Shown: positions 34,110 to 44,866, counted from the first letter of the stretch. The stretch is DNA of 64,000 bases from an uncultured Alphaproteobacteria bacterium (GCA_903842595.1 CAIMMO010000138.1:1-64000), one strand, 5' to 3'. Notes: generated by a model from the letters alone, not told the origin. Program-made: numbers and translations.

Positions 34110-34910
34110 ATGCAGGCAGGTGTTCAGCAGTATGCCGAGGGTCGGATCCTCGCCGAAGCCGAGGGCGCGATCGGCTGGCTTACATTCAACCAGCCAGAAC
34201 GACTAAATGCCGTCCGACGGGACATGTGGGACGCTATCCCTGCGGCCGTCGCGGCGCTGATGGCTGATCCGGCCGTGCGTTGCATCGTGCTGCGCGGCGC
34301 CGGCGAGCGGGCATTCATTTCAGGCGCCGACATCGCCGAGTTCGACGTTCAGCGGAATGATTCGGCATCGAACCGGCAGTTTACGGCTGCCGTTAGCGCA
34401 GCCACGGCCTCTCTGCTCGCTGCGCCTTTGCCAGTGGTCGCGATGATCAGGGGGTTCTGCATCGGCGGCGGCATGGTGATCGCCAGCGCATGCGACATCC
34501 GCATCTGTACCGAAGGCGCGCGCTTTGGCGTGCCGGCGGGTCGCCTCGGCCTGGGGTACGAGTTGGAGAATCTGCAGCGCCTCCAGGGGATCGTCGGGTC
34601 AGGCATCGCGCTCGACATGATCGCAACGGCGCGGCAACTCACAAGCGCCGAAGCCTGGCGGCTGGGGCTGGTGAACCATGTCGTGTCCGAAGCCCTGCTC
34701 GACACGACAATTCGTACGCTTGCCGACCAGATCGCCGCAACGGCGCCGATGACGTATGCGGCCGCCAAGCTTTCCAGCCGCGCCGCCAGCGATCCGGCGC
34801 TCCGGCCAGCTGCGCAGGCCGCAATCGATGCCTGCTTCGATAGTCAAGACTTCCGCGAGGGCCGCGCCGCCTTTCATGAGCGCCGCGACCCCGTTTTCAA
34901 AGGCAGATAG
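34110..34910 (+). CDS. Enoyl-CoA hydratase/isomerase family protein
   Basis: This 266-residue crotonase-fold protein has NQPERLNAVRRDMW, the oxyanion-hole segment GERAFISGADIAEF and the second glycine motif IRGFCIGGGMVIASACDIR. The catalytic glutamates of classic enoyl-CoA hydratase (E144/E164) are not obvious; the aligned region reads FGVPAGRLGLGYELENLQRL, so another crotonase activity (isomerase, hydrolase or decarboxylase) is possible. It starts a run of same-strand acyl-CoA genes, two bases before the next gene. Confidence 0.85.
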   Translation: MQAGVQQYAEGRILAEAEGAIGWLTFNQPERLNAVRRDMWDAIPAAVAALMADPAVRCIVLRGAGERAFISGADIAEFDVQRNDSASNRQFTAAVSAATASLLAAPLPVVAMIRGFCIGGGMVIASACDIRICTEGARFGVPAGRLGLGYELENLQRLQGIVGSGIALDMIATARQLTSAEAWRLGLVNHVVSEALLDTTIRTLADQIAATAPMTYAAAKLSSRAASDPALRPAAQAAIDACFDSQDFREGRAAFHERRDPVFKGR

Positions 34911-34912
34911 GC

Positions 34913-36463
34913 ATGCCGACCTTCGACGATCTGATGGCGCAACCGTTTGCAACCATGCCGGATCTTATCCGCGCCCATGCTGCCAGCCGACCGGATCATC
35001 CGGCGGTGGTCGATGGCGATCGCATGCTGACGTTTGCGGGGCTCGATGCGCTGATCGATCGGGCTGCGGTGGCTCTGCAGCGGGACGGCGTACGGAGGTT
35101 GGATACGGTAGCCATCTGTAGTCCGTCTTCGATCGAGTATGTGGCGATCTTTGTCGCCGCCCTGCGCGTTGGAGCTGCCGCCTGCCCGCTTGCACCATCT
35201 TCGACCGCCGATCAGTTGGCGATGATGGTGAAGGACTGCGGCGCCAGGTTGGTCTTCGTTGATGATGCAGCCTCGCTTGCGCTTGGGTCTGTCGCTGAGC
35301 CTCCTGCTGCGCAGCGCATTGCGCTTGAAGGTAGCCGCAATCAGACATTTGCGGCGTGGCTTGCGCCTGAGGAAGCTAAGCCGGCGCCCGTCGAGATTTC
35401 TCCTGACCAGCCGTTTAACATCATCTATTCGTCGGGCACGACGGGAGCACCCAAGGGCATCGTCCAGCCGCACAAGATGCGATGGGGCCATGTGAGGCGT
35501 GCCGAGACGCTCGGCTATGGGCCAGATGCAATCACGGTGGTGTCGACCCCGCTATACTCGAACACGACGCTGGTGAGCTTGATCCCGGCTCTGATGCGTG
35601 GCGGGACGGTTGTGCTGATGCGCAAGTTCGACGCGCGTGGCTTTCTCGCGTTGTCACAGCAGCTTCGCGCCACGCATGCCATGCTGGTGCCGGTGCAGTA
35701 TCGGCGGCTGATGGACCTGTCGGACTTCGATAGTTTCGATCTGTCATCCTATCGCATGAAGACCTGTACCAGCGCCCCGTTTCCAGCAGACCTGAAGGCA
35801 GACATCCTGAAGCGTTGGCCGGGTGGGCTCGTCGAGATCTACGGCATGACAGAAGGTGGTGGATCGTGCCTGCTGCGTGCGCATGAGTTTCCGCACAAGC
35901 TGCACACGGTTGGCCAGCCAGCGCCAGGGCACGACATCCGGATCATCGGCGAGGATTGCAAGGAGCTACCGCACGGCGAGACCGGAGAAGTTGTCGGCAG
36001 GTCGATCTCGATCATGACGGGCTATCACAACCAGCCGAAGAAGACGGCCGACGCTGAATGGTACAGCCCCGAGGGCGAGCGCTTCATCCGGACTGGTGAT
36101 GTGGCCCGGTTCGACGAGGACGGGTTTCTGGTGCTCAGCGACCGTAAGAAGGACATGATCATCACGGGCGGCTTCAACGTCTACCCCAGCGACCTCGAGG
36201 CCGAGCTGGCGAAGCATCCGGCTGTCGCGGAATCCGCCGTGGTCGGCATCCCATCACGCGAATGGGGCGAGACGCCAGCGGCGTTCATTGTGTTGCGGGC
36301 GGGCGAGACGGCGACGGCCGAGGCGCTGAAGACGTGGCTCAATGGTCGCGTCGGCAAGACGCAGCGGCTGACCTACGCGGTCTTGGTGGAGACGTTGCCG
36401 CGATCCTCGATTGGCAAGGTGCTAAAGCGACAGCTGCGGGATGAATACAAGCCGCCGGCCTGA
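34913..36463 (+). CDS. Acyl-CoA synthetase (AMP-forming), first copy
   Basis: This 516-residue ANL enzyme shows the P-loop NIIYSSGTTGAPKGI, the adenylate motif EIYGMTEGGGS, FIRTGDVARFDEDGF, the hinge LSDRKKDMIITGG and the C-terminal catalytic lysine in SSIGKVLK. It should activate a carboxylic acid to its CoA ester in the cytosol. The substrate is unclear; the order hydratase, synthetase, synthetase, hydroxyacid oxidase suggests use of an aromatic, branched or hydroxylated acid. The upstream hydratase ends two bases before its start. Confidence 0.9.
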   Translation: MPTFDDLMAQPFATMPDLIRAHAASRPDHPAVVDGDRMLTFAGLDALIDRAAVALQRDGVRRLDTVAICSPSSIEYVAIFVAALRVGAAACPLAPSSTADQLAMMVKDCGARLVFVDDAASLALGSVAEPPAAQRIALEGSRNQTFAAWLAPEEAKPAPVEISPDQPFNIIYSSGTTGAPKGIVQPHKMRWGHVRRAETLGYGPDAITVVSTPLYSNTTLVSLIPALMRGGTVVLMRKFDARGFLALSQQLRATHAMLVPVQYRRLMDLSDFDSFDLSSYRMKTCTSAPFPADLKADILKRWPGGLVEIYGMTEGGGSCLLRAHEFPHKLHTVGQPAPGHDIRIIGEDCKELPHGETGEVVGRSISIMTGYHNQPKKTADAEWYSPEGERFIRTGDVARFDEDGFLVLSDRKKDMIITGGFNVYPSDLEAELAKHPAVAESAVVGIPSREWGETPAAFIVLRAGETATAEALKTWLNGRVGKTQRLTYAVLVETLPRSSIGKVLKRQLRDEYKPPA

Positions 36464-36552
36464 GGCGGGCCACAGCGCGATTGCCGCATGGCGTCTCCCC
36501 GACATATCCTGTGGTCGAGCGGGGCCATAACCCGGGCGAGGAAGCGTAACCG

Positions 36553-38124
36553 ATGACCACCAGGCTGACCGACGAACAGTTGATTGCTCAGGGCATGACG
36601 GTCGCTGCTCACGCGCGTCGCATGCCGGATCGGCTGGCAATCATCTCTCCGTCAGGCAACCTCACCTGGAAGCAACTGAACGAGCAGGCCAACCGGATGG
36701 TGCGCCTGTTTCGCAGGCGGGGGTTGCAGGTTGGCGATGGAGTGGCGCTGCTGGCGCACAACGGGCCGGAGTTTGCCATCGTATGGGCCGCGACGCAGCG
36801 CGCAGGCCTGCGGCTCACGGCTGTGAACTGGCATCAGACGCCGGAGGTGATCGCCTATGTCGTGGACAATTGTGATGCACGGGCACTGATTGCAAGCGGA
36901 CGGTTCGTGGCGGGGGCGACAGCGGCGGCGGTGCTGTCGGACAAGCTTGTCGTAAAACTCGCCTACGCCGGTGCGATCGAGGGCTTTGATGATTTTGAAG
37001 CGGGGCTGGCGTCCGAGTGTGGCGATGACATCACAGATGCCGAGCCAGGCTCGACCATGCTTTACACGTCAGGAACAACCGGCCGGCCGAAAGGCGTCTA
37101 TCGCCGGACGCGGCCAGTGGTGTCTCAGCTCACCGGGATCTGCAACGAAACGGCGAAGTGGAACCCTGCCGAAGACATCTCGCTACTGACGGGGCCGCTG
37201 TATCATGCCGCGCCGCTGGGCATCAATTTCGTGATCCCTATCAATGCTGGCGTCACGACGCTGCTGATGGACAAGTGGGATGCGGAGGAAACGCTGCGGC
37301 TCATCCAGCAGCACAAGGCGACGCATACGCATGTGGTGCCGACGATGATGCACCGCATGCTGCAACTGCCGGAGGAGACACGGCAGAAGTACGATGTCTC
37401 GTCGATGCGTTGGATGATCCACGGCGCGGCGCCCTGCCCTGCGCATGTAAAGCAGGCGATGATGGAGTGGTTCGGGCCGGTTCTCTACGAGTACTATTCC
37501 TCGACCGAAGGCGGCGGCGTGTTCGTCAGTCCGCACGAGTGGTTGCGCAAGCCCGGCACGGTCGGAAAGGCCGTGCCTGGGGTAGAGATCAAGCTACTGG
37601 ATATTGACGGTAACCCTGTGCCGCAGGGCCAGGAAGGTTTGATCTACGTGAAGGCGCCGGCAACGGGGCGTTTCGAATACTACAAGGAACAAGGCAAGAC
37701 AGACGCAAGCTATCGCGGCGACTGGTTCACGCTTGGCGATGTGGGCTGGCTTGATACAGACGGCGACCTGTTCCTTACCGGCCGCACGGCGGAGCTGATC
37801 ATCTCGGGCGGTGTCAACATATATCCTGTCGAGATCGACGAGGTGCTGATCCGGCATCCGCTGATCGCAGACGCAGCCGTGGTTGGAGTGCCCAACGAGG
37901 ATTGGGGCGAGGAGATCAAGGCGGTGGTTGAATTGAAACCCGGTGTCGCTCGCTCTGATGAGACGGCGCAGTCGATCATGGACTTCGCTAAGGATCGCCT
38001 GCCAGGCTTCCAGCGGCCGCGGACGATAGACTACGTCGACACGTTGCCGCGCAACGCCGCTGGAAAGGTACTGCGGGCGCAGGTTCGCGCGCCGTACTGG
38101 GCCGGCCGCTCGAAGAGCATCTGA
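36553..38124 (+). CDS. Acyl-CoA synthetase (AMP-forming), second copy
   Basis: A second ANL enzyme of 523 residues, clearly different from its neighbour: P-loop [18 protein letters not shown], adenylate motif [25 protein letters not shown], hinge [13 protein letters not shown] and lysine NAAGKVLR. The extended YRRTRP segment after the P-loop is typical of a subgroup of long-chain or cholesterol-type ligases, but the substrate is not clear. It shares one base with the next gene (TGATG), so they are coupled. Eighty-nine bases separate it from the first copy. Confidence 0.9.
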   Translation: MTTRLTDEQLIAQGMTVAAHARRMPDRLAIISPSGNLTWKQLNEQANRMVRLFRRRGLQVGDGVALLAHNGPEFAIVWAATQRAGLRLTAVNWHQTPEVIAYVVDNCDARALIASGRFVAGATAAAVLSDKLVVKLAYAGAIEGFDDFEAGLASECGDDITDAEPGSTMLYTSGTTGRPKGVYRRTRPVVSQLTGICNETAKWNPAEDISLLTGPLYHAAPLGINFVIPINAGVTTLLMDKWDAEETLRLIQQHKATHTHVVPTMMHRMLQLPEETRQKYDVSSMRWMIHGAAPCPAHVKQAMMEWFGPVLYEYYSSTEGGGVFVSPHEWLRKPGTVGKAVPGVEIKLLDIDGNPVPQGQEGLIYVKAPATGRFEYYKEQGKTDASYRGDWFTLGDVGWLDTDGDLFLTGRTAELIISGGVNIYPVEIDEVLIRHPLIADAAVVGVPNEDWGEEIKAVVELKPGVARSDETAQSIMDFAKDRLPGFQRPRTIDYVDTLPRNAAGKVLRAQVRAPYWAGRSKSI

Positions 38125-39272
38125 TGGCGCGCAAGGCCGCGTCGATGTCGGACTCTCGCGAGCTGGCCAGGCGACGCGTGCCGCACTTCCTGTTCGAGTA
38201 TGTGGACGGAGGCTCGTACGACGAGGTCACGCTTGGGCGGAACCAGAGCGACCTGCAAGAGATCGCGTTGCGCCAGCGCGTGATGCGCGATGTTTCTCAG
38301 CTCGATCTATCAACGATGCTGCTCGGGCAGAAATCGCGGCTGCCTGTAGCGCTGGCTCCAATCGGACTTGCCGGCTTGCTTGCGCGCCGGGGCGAGGTTC
38401 AGGCTGCACGGGCGGCGCGCGACTACGGCGTGCCGTTCACACTGTCGACGGTGTCCGCCTGCAGCCTCGAGGAAGTGACGCGGGCTGTGGCTGAGCCTTT
38501 CTGGTTTCAGCTCTACATGATCCGTGACCGCGGGTTCATGCGTGACCTGATTGCGCGGGCGCAGGCGGCCAATTGCTCCGCGCTGATGTTTACCGTCGAC
38601 ATGCCAGTTCCGGGCGCGCGGTATCGCGACTATCGCTCTGGCCTCGCCGGCGCGAGTGGGATTTCCGGATCACTCCACCGGATTGGTCAGGCGATGCAAC
38701 GGCCTGACTGGGCGTGGGATGTCGGGCTGATGGGCCGACCACACAAGCTGGGTAATGTGGCCCCGGTGCTTGGCAAGCGATCTGGCCTTGAGGATTTCTT
38801 CAGCTGGATGCGCACGAACTTCGACCCAAGCGTGACATGGCGCGACCTCGAATGGGTTCGCTCCGAGTGGAAAGGGCCGCTCGTACTGAAGGGCGTGCTC
38901 GACGCCAACGACGCACGCGCGGCCGTGCAGTCTGGCGCTGATGGTGTTGTCGTGTCCAACCATGGCGGGCGGCAGCTGGACGGCGTCTTGTCCAGCACGC
39001 GTGCATTGCCCGAGATCGTACGGGCAGTTGGCGGACAGACGACCATCCTTGCGGATGGAGGAATCCGATCAGGGCTCGACGTAATGCGGATGCTGGCTCT
39101 TGGCGCCAATGGCGTGCTGATCGGACGGGCGTGGGCTTATGCTCTTGCTGCGCGCGGCGGGACCGGCGTCGGGCACGTGCTGCAGCTCCTAGAAGCCGAG
39201 ATGCGCGTGGCGATGGCGCTTACCGGGGTCACCCGGATCGCAGGCATCACGTCGGATATTCTCTCGCGCTGA
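38124..39272 (+). CDS. FMN-dependent 2-hydroxyacid oxidase (LldD family)
   Basis: This 382-residue barrel enzyme oxidises L-2-hydroxyacids (L-lactate, glycolate, mandelate or similar) to 2-oxoacids. It shows the N-terminal [31 protein letters not shown], and the catalytic histidine in [13 protein letters not shown], followed by [19 protein letters not shown]. It lacks a membrane anchor. Coupled to the acyl-CoA synthetase, so the cluster may handle 2-hydroxyacids or their CoA esters. It converges on the transporter gene. Confidence 0.92.
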   Translation: MARKAASMSDSRELARRRVPHFLFEYVDGGSYDEVTLGRNQSDLQEIALRQRVMRDVSQLDLSTMLLGQKSRLPVALAPIGLAGLLARRGEVQAARAARDYGVPFTLSTVSACSLEEVTRAVAEPFWFQLYMIRDRGFMRDLIARAQAANCSALMFTVDMPVPGARYRDYRSGLAGASGISGSLHRIGQAMQRPDWAWDVGLMGRPHKLGNVAPVLGKRSGLEDFFSWMRTNFDPSVTWRDLEWVRSEWKGPLVLKGVLDANDARAAVQSGADGVVVSNHGGRQLDGVLSSTRALPEIVRAVGGQTTILADGGIRSGLDVMRMLALGANGVLIGRAWAYALAARGGTGVGHVLQLLEAEMRVAMALTGVTRIAGITSDILSR

Positions 39273-39283
39273 TCCCGACGGCG

Positions 39284-40702
39284 TTAGTCTGCGTCCTGTT
39301 CGATCGGTTGCGCGGCGAGCGGCATCGGTCGCCCATCGAGCGCAGTCTTCAGCTTGCCCCTGTCCAGCGCGCCCTCCCAGCGGCTCACCACCACTGTTGC
39401 AACGGCGTTTCCGATAAAATTCGTCAGGGCGCGGCACTCTGACAGGAACCGGTCTACACCAAGGATGATCGCCATGCCCTCGATCGGAATGGACGGGAAG
39501 ACCGCCAGGGTCGCCGCCAGGGTGATGAACCCTGCGCCGGTCACGCCGGCAGCTCCCTTGGAGCTCAGCATCGCCACGAGCAGCAGGATGATCTGTTGGT
39601 CCAGGCCCAGATGCGTGTTCGTCGCTTGCGCGATGAACAGGGCGGCAAGCGTCATGTAGATGTTGGTGCCGTCGAGGTTGAACGAATAGCCGGTCGGCAC
39701 GACCAGGCCGACGACCGGGCGAGCACACCCTGCCCGCTCCATCTTCTCCATCAGCGCCGGCAATGCGGACTCGGACGACGATGTTCCAAGCACAAGGAAT
39801 AGCTCGTCCTTGAGATATCGGATCAGCTTGAAGATGCTGAACCCGGCCCAGGCGGCGACTGCCCCCAGGATCACGACCACAAAGACGAGCGATGTCAGCC
39901 AGACCGCGCCAATCAGCTTTGCCAAGAAGAGGATGGCGCCGAGTCCCTGGTCTGCGATAATGAACGCGAATGCGCCGAACGCGCCGATTGGGGCAGCCCG
40001 CATCAGGATCGCCACCATCTTGAAGACCGCCGTGCTGAACGATGTCAGCACGTCGACAGCCAGCTTACCGCGCTCGCCGATCGCCGCGAGCGAGATACCG
40101 AAGACAATCGCTAGGAAAAGCACCGGCAGGATGTTTGCGCCAGTAAACGCGCCGACGAAGGTCGATGGCACGACATCGCTGATGAAGCCCATCACGGTCA
40201 GGGTGTGCGACTGTTCCTCATAGCCGTGCACGCGGTTGACGGCCGCCGGGTCGAGCGAGGCCGGATCGATGTTCATGTTTAGGCCGGGCTGGAACACGTT
40301 GGCCACGACCAGGCCGACGACCAGCGCGAGCGTCGAGAAGAACAGGAAGTATGCGAAGGCCTTGAACACCACGCGGCCAAGCTTGCCGAGGTCGGTCATC
40401 CCCGCGATGCCGATCACGATGGTGAGGAACACGACCGGCGCGATGATCATCTTCACGACCTTGATGAACAGGTCGCCGAGGGGCTTGAGGTATTGCGCAA
40501 CCCACTGGTTCTCTGCGATCGGCGTTGCCGTGGTCACGGACATGCCGGTGGCGGGGTCGACTGACAGCAGGTAGCTGTTCAGGGGAAACAGGAACCCGAT
40601 CAGGCCGCCGAGGAAGATCGCGAACAACACCTGGAAGTACAGTTCAGCGTAGAACGGGCCCTTCCGGCGTGGTCCATCCGCCGGCGTCTCCAGCACCGCC
40701 AT
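39284..40702 (-). CDS. Dicarboxylate/amino acid:cation symporter (DctA/GltP family)
   Basis: The 472-residue inner-membrane protein has the family signatures: the serine-rich re-entrant loop [38 protein letters not shown], and eight helices with a long N-terminal half. It imports C4-dicarboxylates or acidic amino acids with H+ or Na+. The ATG at 40702 has GGAGGTG at a good distance; a start 48 bases upstream is less likely. It converges on the acyl-CoA cluster and might supply its substrate, but this is inference from position. Confidence 0.92.
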   Translation of the reverse strand: MAVLETPADGPRRKGPFYAELYFQVLFAIFLGGLIGFLFPLNSYLLSVDPATGMSVTTATPIAENQWVAQYLKPLGDLFIKVVKMIIAPVVFLTIVIGIAGMTDLGKLGRVVFKAFAYFLFFSTLALVVGLVVANVFQPGLNMNIDPASLDPAAVNRVHGYEEQSHTLTVMGFISDVVPSTFVGAFTGANILPVLFLAIVFGISLAAIGERGKLAVDVLTSFSTAVFKMVAILMRAAPIGAFGAFAFIIADQGLGAILFLAKLIGAVWLTSLVFVVVILGAVAAWAGFSIFKLIRYLKDELFLVLGTSSSESALPALMEKMERAGCARPVVGLVVPTGYSFNLDGTNIYMTLAALFIAQATNTHLGLDQQIILLLVAMLSSKGAAGVTGAGFITLAATLAVFPSIPIEGMAIILGVDRFLSECRALTNFIGNAVATVVVSRWEGALDRGKLKTALDGRPMPLAAQPIEQDAD

Positions 40703-40820
40703 GTCGTCACCTCCGCCCTGGGCCGAGCGCCCTGCGTTGCGGCGCATCACTTCGCTTTAGCCAAAGTAATAGTGGCATCGCGTCCGTGCGCCAGCCCAAA
40801 TCGAGGTTGGCAGCCACGCC

Positions 40821-41774
40821 CTAGGTCGCACTGGCTGCCCTTTCGGCAGCAGCGTCCTCTTCGCCCCGATACTTGGCGCCCGGGATGCGGCCCGGCAGGT
40901 GGATCAGCAGGGGCGCGGCAACGAAGATCGATGAATAGGTGCCAATGATAATGCCGAACACGATCGAGACGGCAAATCCAAACAGCACTGGCCCGCCCAG
41001 AAACGCCATCGACGCCGCCGCCAGCATGGTCGCCAGCGAGGTGATCAGCGTTCGCGACAGCGTTGACGTGATCGAGATGTCGATGACGCGGGTTATCTGC
41101 AGCTTGCGGTACTTCTTCAGCATTTCGCGGATGCGGTCATAGACCACGACCGTGTCGTTGATCGAATAGCCTGCCACAGTCAGTACACCGGCCACGATCG
41201 TCAGGTCGAAGGCCATCTGCGTAATCGAGAAAAGGCCGATGACCGCATAGACGTCATGAAGCGTCGTGAGGAACGCGCCCGTCCCGAATTTCACTTCAAA
41301 GCGGAACCAGACATACATTCCGATTGCTAACACCGCGAGCAGACAGGCGAGGACGCCCTTGCCGAAAAGCTCGCCGCTGACCTTCCCGCTGACATTGTCC
41401 GTCTTGAGGATCTTGGCGCCAGCGCCCAGTGCGGTTTCCAACTTCTTTGCAGTCTCTTCGACGGTCGAATCTTCCTCCAGCGGAACACGAATAACGACTG
41501 TGCCGTCGCTTGTGGGCGTCACGGAGCTTTCGGTGAAGCCCTGCGCCGCTACGGCAGCCCGCACGACGTCCACTTCGAATGGTGTCTCGCGGGAGGCTTC
41601 GATCTGCACCCCGCCCGTGAAGTCGAGGCCCATATTGAGGCCTTGGGTCATCAGGGACCAGGTCGTGACGACCGTGATGATGGCCGTGACGATGAAGCCG
41701 ACCCAGCGAATCTTCATGAACGGGAGCGGCTCAGCTTCCTTCGCCGGGGCCTTGTTCGGTTTATCCCACCACAT
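40821..41774 (-). CDS. secF: Protein translocase subunit SecF
   Basis: SecF with SecD uses the proton gradient to pull exported proteins across the inner membrane. The 317-residue protein shows a first helix, the GLDFTGGVQIE motif, a small periplasmic domain, and five further helices with VAGYSINDTVVVYDRIRE and SMAFLGGPVLFG. SecD, which normally lies directly upstream of secF, is absent: upstream is a divergent EF-hand gene. The short extra N-terminus (MWWDKPNKAPAKE) is not unusual. Confidence 0.95.
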   Translation of the reverse strand: MWWDKPNKAPAKEAEPLPFMKIRWVGFIVTAIITVVTTWSLMTQGLNMGLDFTGGVQIEASRETPFEVDVVRAAVAAQGFTESSVTPTSDGTVVIRVPLEEDSTVEETAKKLETALGAGAKILKTDNVSGKVSGELFGKGVLACLLAVLAIGMYVWFRFEVKFGTGAFLTTLHDVYAVIGLFSITQMAFDLTIVAGVLTVAGYSINDTVVVYDRIREMLKKYRKLQITRVIDISITSTLSRTLITSLATMLAAASMAFLGGPVLFGFAVSIVFGIIIGTYSSIFVAAPLLIHLPGRIPGAKYRGEEDAAAERAASAT

Positions 41775-42009
41775 GCGTCTCTTGCCTGCATCTCGAAAAG
41801 CCGGTCCGGGGGCCTTGCGGAACCCCGGGTCAAGCCCCTTGCGCTACCAGTTGGGCGTGCGTAGCGCCATAAAAAAGGTCTGCTCTCCAGGCTGCGCCAA
41901 GGACAGTTTGCGACATTCCGGGTCCTGGAGGGGGTAGTTCTGCGACATCATGGCTTCATCACCGTCCATTCGAGGGACGAATCAAACGACCTTAATGGAG
42001 CCTCTTCCG

Positions 42010-42594
42010 ATGAAACTTGCACTTTATGTCCTCGGTGCGTCTGCCGTCGGGGCGATCGCGCTGGTCAGTGTCGCGATTGCCCAGCCACCCGGACGCGGTC
42101 CGGGTGGGGCTGGTGGCTTCGCCCTGCTGCAATACGACGGCAATGGCGACGGCCGGGTCACCCGGTCCGAGTTTGACGCAGATCAGAGGGCACGCTTCGA
42201 GCGCATCGACGCCAACAAGGACGGCTCGGCCACGTCCGCGGAGTTCAAGGCCAGGCGTGAAGCTCAGGCGGACCAATTCAGAGTCGCAGCGATGACAGAG
42301 CGCTTTAACGCGCTTGACGCGGACAAGAACGACCAGCTGAGCCGCGTTGAGTTCGCCGCCCGTCCCGTCACTGGGGATCGTAACGGGCGTCGCGACGGAC
42401 GCGGCCCCGGTCGTGACGGTCATGGACAGCACGGCAAGAGTCCAGTCAAGCGCGCGGACACAAACGCCGACGGGACCGTGACTTTGGGTGAGTTTTCCGC
42501 CAGCGGGGCGAAGTTATTTGCCACAGCTGACGTCAACAAGGACGGCGCGGTAACGATCACCGAACTGCAGTCGCTGCGGCCGGCTCGTCCCTGA
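42010..42594 (+). CDS. Exported EF-hand calcium-binding protein
   Basis: This 194-residue protein has a signal peptide (MKLALYVLGASAVGAIALVS, cleavage after IAQ) and five EF-hand loops at about 43-54, 67-78, 103-114, 150-161 and 174-185, for example DGNGDGRVTRSE and DTNADGTVTLGE. A glycine/histidine/arginine-rich linker (about 120-147) splits the first three from the last two. The third loop, DADKNDQLSRVE, has Asn where a glycine is usual and may bind weakly. The start at 42010 is chosen because it opens the signal peptide. It lies before a two-component system on the same strand. Confidence 0.88.
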   Translation: MKLALYVLGASAVGAIALVSVAIAQPPGRGPGGAGGFALLQYDGNGDGRVTRSEFDADQRARFERIDANKDGSATSAEFKARREAQADQFRVAAMTERFNALDADKNDQLSRVEFAARPVTGDRNGRRDGRGPGRDGHGQHGKSPVKRADTNADGTVTLGEFSASGAKLFATADVNKDGAVTITELQSLRPARP

Positions 42595-42716
42595 GTGCGG
42601 ATGGGACGGCGCTCCCCTCTCCTTACCCCGGAGTGCTGTCGCCTTTCTCGCGTGCGCCTGTTGCATCGGACATTGCCGATGCAGCAGGCTGCGTTCGTTT
42701 TGAACTGGACGTGCAG

Positions 42717-43430
42717 ATGAGCCAGAGCCTGTTGATCGTCGAGGATGAGGCTTCCATCCGGGAGCCGCTCGTCAAGTATTTCGTGACTCATCAGTTTCGC
42801 GTGAAGGCCGCCGCCAATGCAGTGGAGGCGCGGACAATGCTGGCGGCGCATACCTTCGATCTTGTCATCGCCGACATCATGATGCCGGGCGAAGACGGGC
42901 TGAGCCTTTGCCGGCATATCTGCGCCACGAGCAACCTGCCGGTCATCCTGCTGACAGCGCGCGCTGAAGAACTGGATCGCATCCTGGGTTTGGAAGTCGG
43001 AGCCGACGACTATGTCACCAAGCCCTTCAGCCCGCGCGAACTGCTGGCGCGCGTCAAGGCTGTCATCCGCCGCGCCAACAGCCTGCCGCCTCGTCAGGCG
43101 ACGCCTGAGACAACGACCTACGCGTTCGGGAACTGGCTGCTGAAGACTGGCCAGCGCGAGCTCGTGGATCTCGACGGAGTGACGGTTCCCCTATCTTCGG
43201 GCGAGTACAGCCTCCTCCTCGCGCTCATCGAACGCCCGCGGCTGGTTTTGAACCGCGATCAGTTGCTTGATCTCACGCAGGGCCGCGAAGCGACGCTGTT
43301 TGACCGTTCGATCGACAACCAGATCAGCCGCCTGCGCCGGAAGATCGAGGAAGACCCCAAGACCCCGAAGTTCATCAAGACTGTCTGGGGTGGGGGCTAT
43401 AGCTTCGCCGCCGAGGTCCGCAAGCTGTGA
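42717..43430 (+). CDS. OmpR-family response regulator
   Basis: This 237-residue regulator has a receiver domain with phospho-Asp53 (IADIMMPGEDG), TAR and KPF switch residues, and a C-terminal winged helix (LSSGEYSLLLALIERP to YSFAAEVRKL). It should be phosphorylated by the adjacent kinase, which overlaps it by four bases (GTGA). The ATG at 42717 gives the standard N-terminus; longer versions are unlikely. Target genes are unknown, but the upstream EF-hand gene is a natural candidate. Confidence 0.93.
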   Translation: MSQSLLIVEDEASIREPLVKYFVTHQFRVKAAANAVEARTMLAAHTFDLVIADIMMPGEDGLSLCRHICATSNLPVILLTARAEELDRILGLEVGADDYVTKPFSPRELLARVKAVIRRANSLPPRQATPETTTYAFGNWLLKTGQRELVDLDGVTVPLSSGEYSLLLALIERPRLVLNRDQLLDLTQGREATLFDRSIDNQISRLRRKIEEDPKTPKFIKTVWGGGYSFAAEVRKL

Positions 43431-44866
43431 AGATGCTGCTCCCACGAAGCCTTTCGGGTCAGCTTGCCGTCGTAATGGCCTGCGCGCTGCTTGTTGCGAG
43501 CGTCGTCAATATCGTGCTGGTTCTTGGGGAGCGCCAGCGCGCCGCGTTTATCGAGCAGACAGGCGGTCCGATTGCCCGTTTTGCGGATGCTGCCGCCACG
43601 ATCGTTGCGCGCGCCCCGGCCAGCGGTCGTCAGTCTTTCGAGTTCTCGCGCCGATCGCGCTTCATGCTGCAGCAGACCAACCCGATCGCCGACTTCGGCC
43701 TGTCGCGCGATCAGGGCGTCGAGAACCGGCTTGCGACTGCACTGCGCGAGAATGGGGTTGCAAGCCCGGTTGTACGCGCCTCGGTTCGCCTCGTCATGCG
43801 ACCCGACGGCATTAGCAGGCAGTTGTCGGAACTGATGCGAGACGATACGCGCGGACCTTTGCCGCGGCAACCTGGCCCGCCGAGACGGTCCGGCGAGCCA
43901 TCGCTCGAAGTTGTGCTCTCTGTGCAGTTGCCGGACGGCCGCTGGCTCAGCAGCCTGACCCACCAACCCGAACCGGCGCGCGGCGACGCGTTCCTGATTG
44001 GCGCCAGCACCATCACCACATTCGTCTTCGTGCTGGGTGCCGCCCTCTGGATTGTAGGTCGGCTATCGCGACCGTTGAGAGAACTTGCGACCGCTGCCGC
44101 ACAGGTCGGCGAAACGGGCGAGCCCCAACAGGTCGTTGCCCGAGGACCGGGCGATGTACAGCAGACCATTCACGCCTTCAACGCGATGAGCAGGCGCGTA
44201 AGCCAGTTGCTACGGGAGAAGGACGTCATGCTGGGTGCTCTCGGTCATGACCTTCGGACCCCCCTTTCCTCCCTGCGTATTCGGCTGGAAACCATGGAGC
44301 CCGAAGCGGAGCGGGAAAAAGCGATCCGCACGATTGAAGAAACGACAGTACTCTTGGACGACATCCTCGATCTGTCGCGACACGGGCGGTCGCGCGAGCT
44401 GGAGAAGCCGATGGATATCTCTACGCTCGCCCAGGATGTCGCCGAGGACTATGCGGAGACCGGCGCGCCGGTGACGATTGGCGACATGCGCAAAGCGGTC
44501 GCTGTTTGCCGTCCGGTTCTCTTCCGCCGCGCGCTTCGTAACCTGATCGACAACGCCGTCGCGTATGGCGGCAATGCACGTATCACTGTGGAGTGCGACA
44601 ACGACCAAGCCTGCCTGCATATCGACGATGACGGGCCGGGCATGACGGCTCTTGAGCTTTCCTCGGCGGCTGAGCCCTTCTTTCGAGGCGAAACATCGCG
44701 CAACCGTTCGACGGGCGGAGCCGGGCTTGGAATCACGCTCGCGGAGGCGATCGCACGCGCTCATCACGGCGCTCTTTTCCTGCGGAATCGGACTCCGCAC
44801 GGCCTTCGGGCGACGATCCGAATTCCGCTCGCACTCAAACGCGCGCCAGCGCAGGCCGCATCATAG
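43427..44866 (+). CDS. Sensor histidine kinase
   Basis: The 479-residue inner-membrane kinase has a first helix at about 10-30, a periplasmic region to about 200, a second helix (ASTITTFVFVLGAALWIVG), a HAMP domain, the H-box LGALGHDLRTPLSSLRIRLE (His274), and an ATPase domain with RNLIDNAVAYG, DDDGPGM and TGGAGLGITLA. This is the usual EnvZ-like layout. The signal sensed by the periplasmic region is unknown; that region carries a run of basic and proline residues. The start is GTG at 43427. Confidence 0.93.
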   Translation: MKMLLPRSLSGQLAVVMACALLVASVVNIVLVLGERQRAAFIEQTGGPIARFADAAATIVARAPASGRQSFEFSRRSRFMLQQTNPIADFGLSRDQGVENRLATALRENGVASPVVRASVRLVMRPDGISRQLSELMRDDTRGPLPRQPGPPRRSGEPSLEVVLSVQLPDGRWLSSLTHQPEPARGDAFLIGASTITTFVFVLGAALWIVGRLSRPLRELATAAAQVGETGEPQQVVARGPGDVQQTIHAFNAMSRRVSQLLREKDVMLGALGHDLRTPLSSLRIRLETMEPEAEREKAIRTIEETTVLLDDILDLSRHGRSRELEKPMDISTLAQDVAEDYAETGAPVTIGDMRKAVAVCRPVLFRRALRNLIDNAVAYGGNARITVECDNDQACLHIDDDGPGMTALELSSAAEPFFRGETSRNRSTGGAGLGITLAEAIARAHHGALFLRNRTPHGLRATIRIPLALKRAPAQAAS

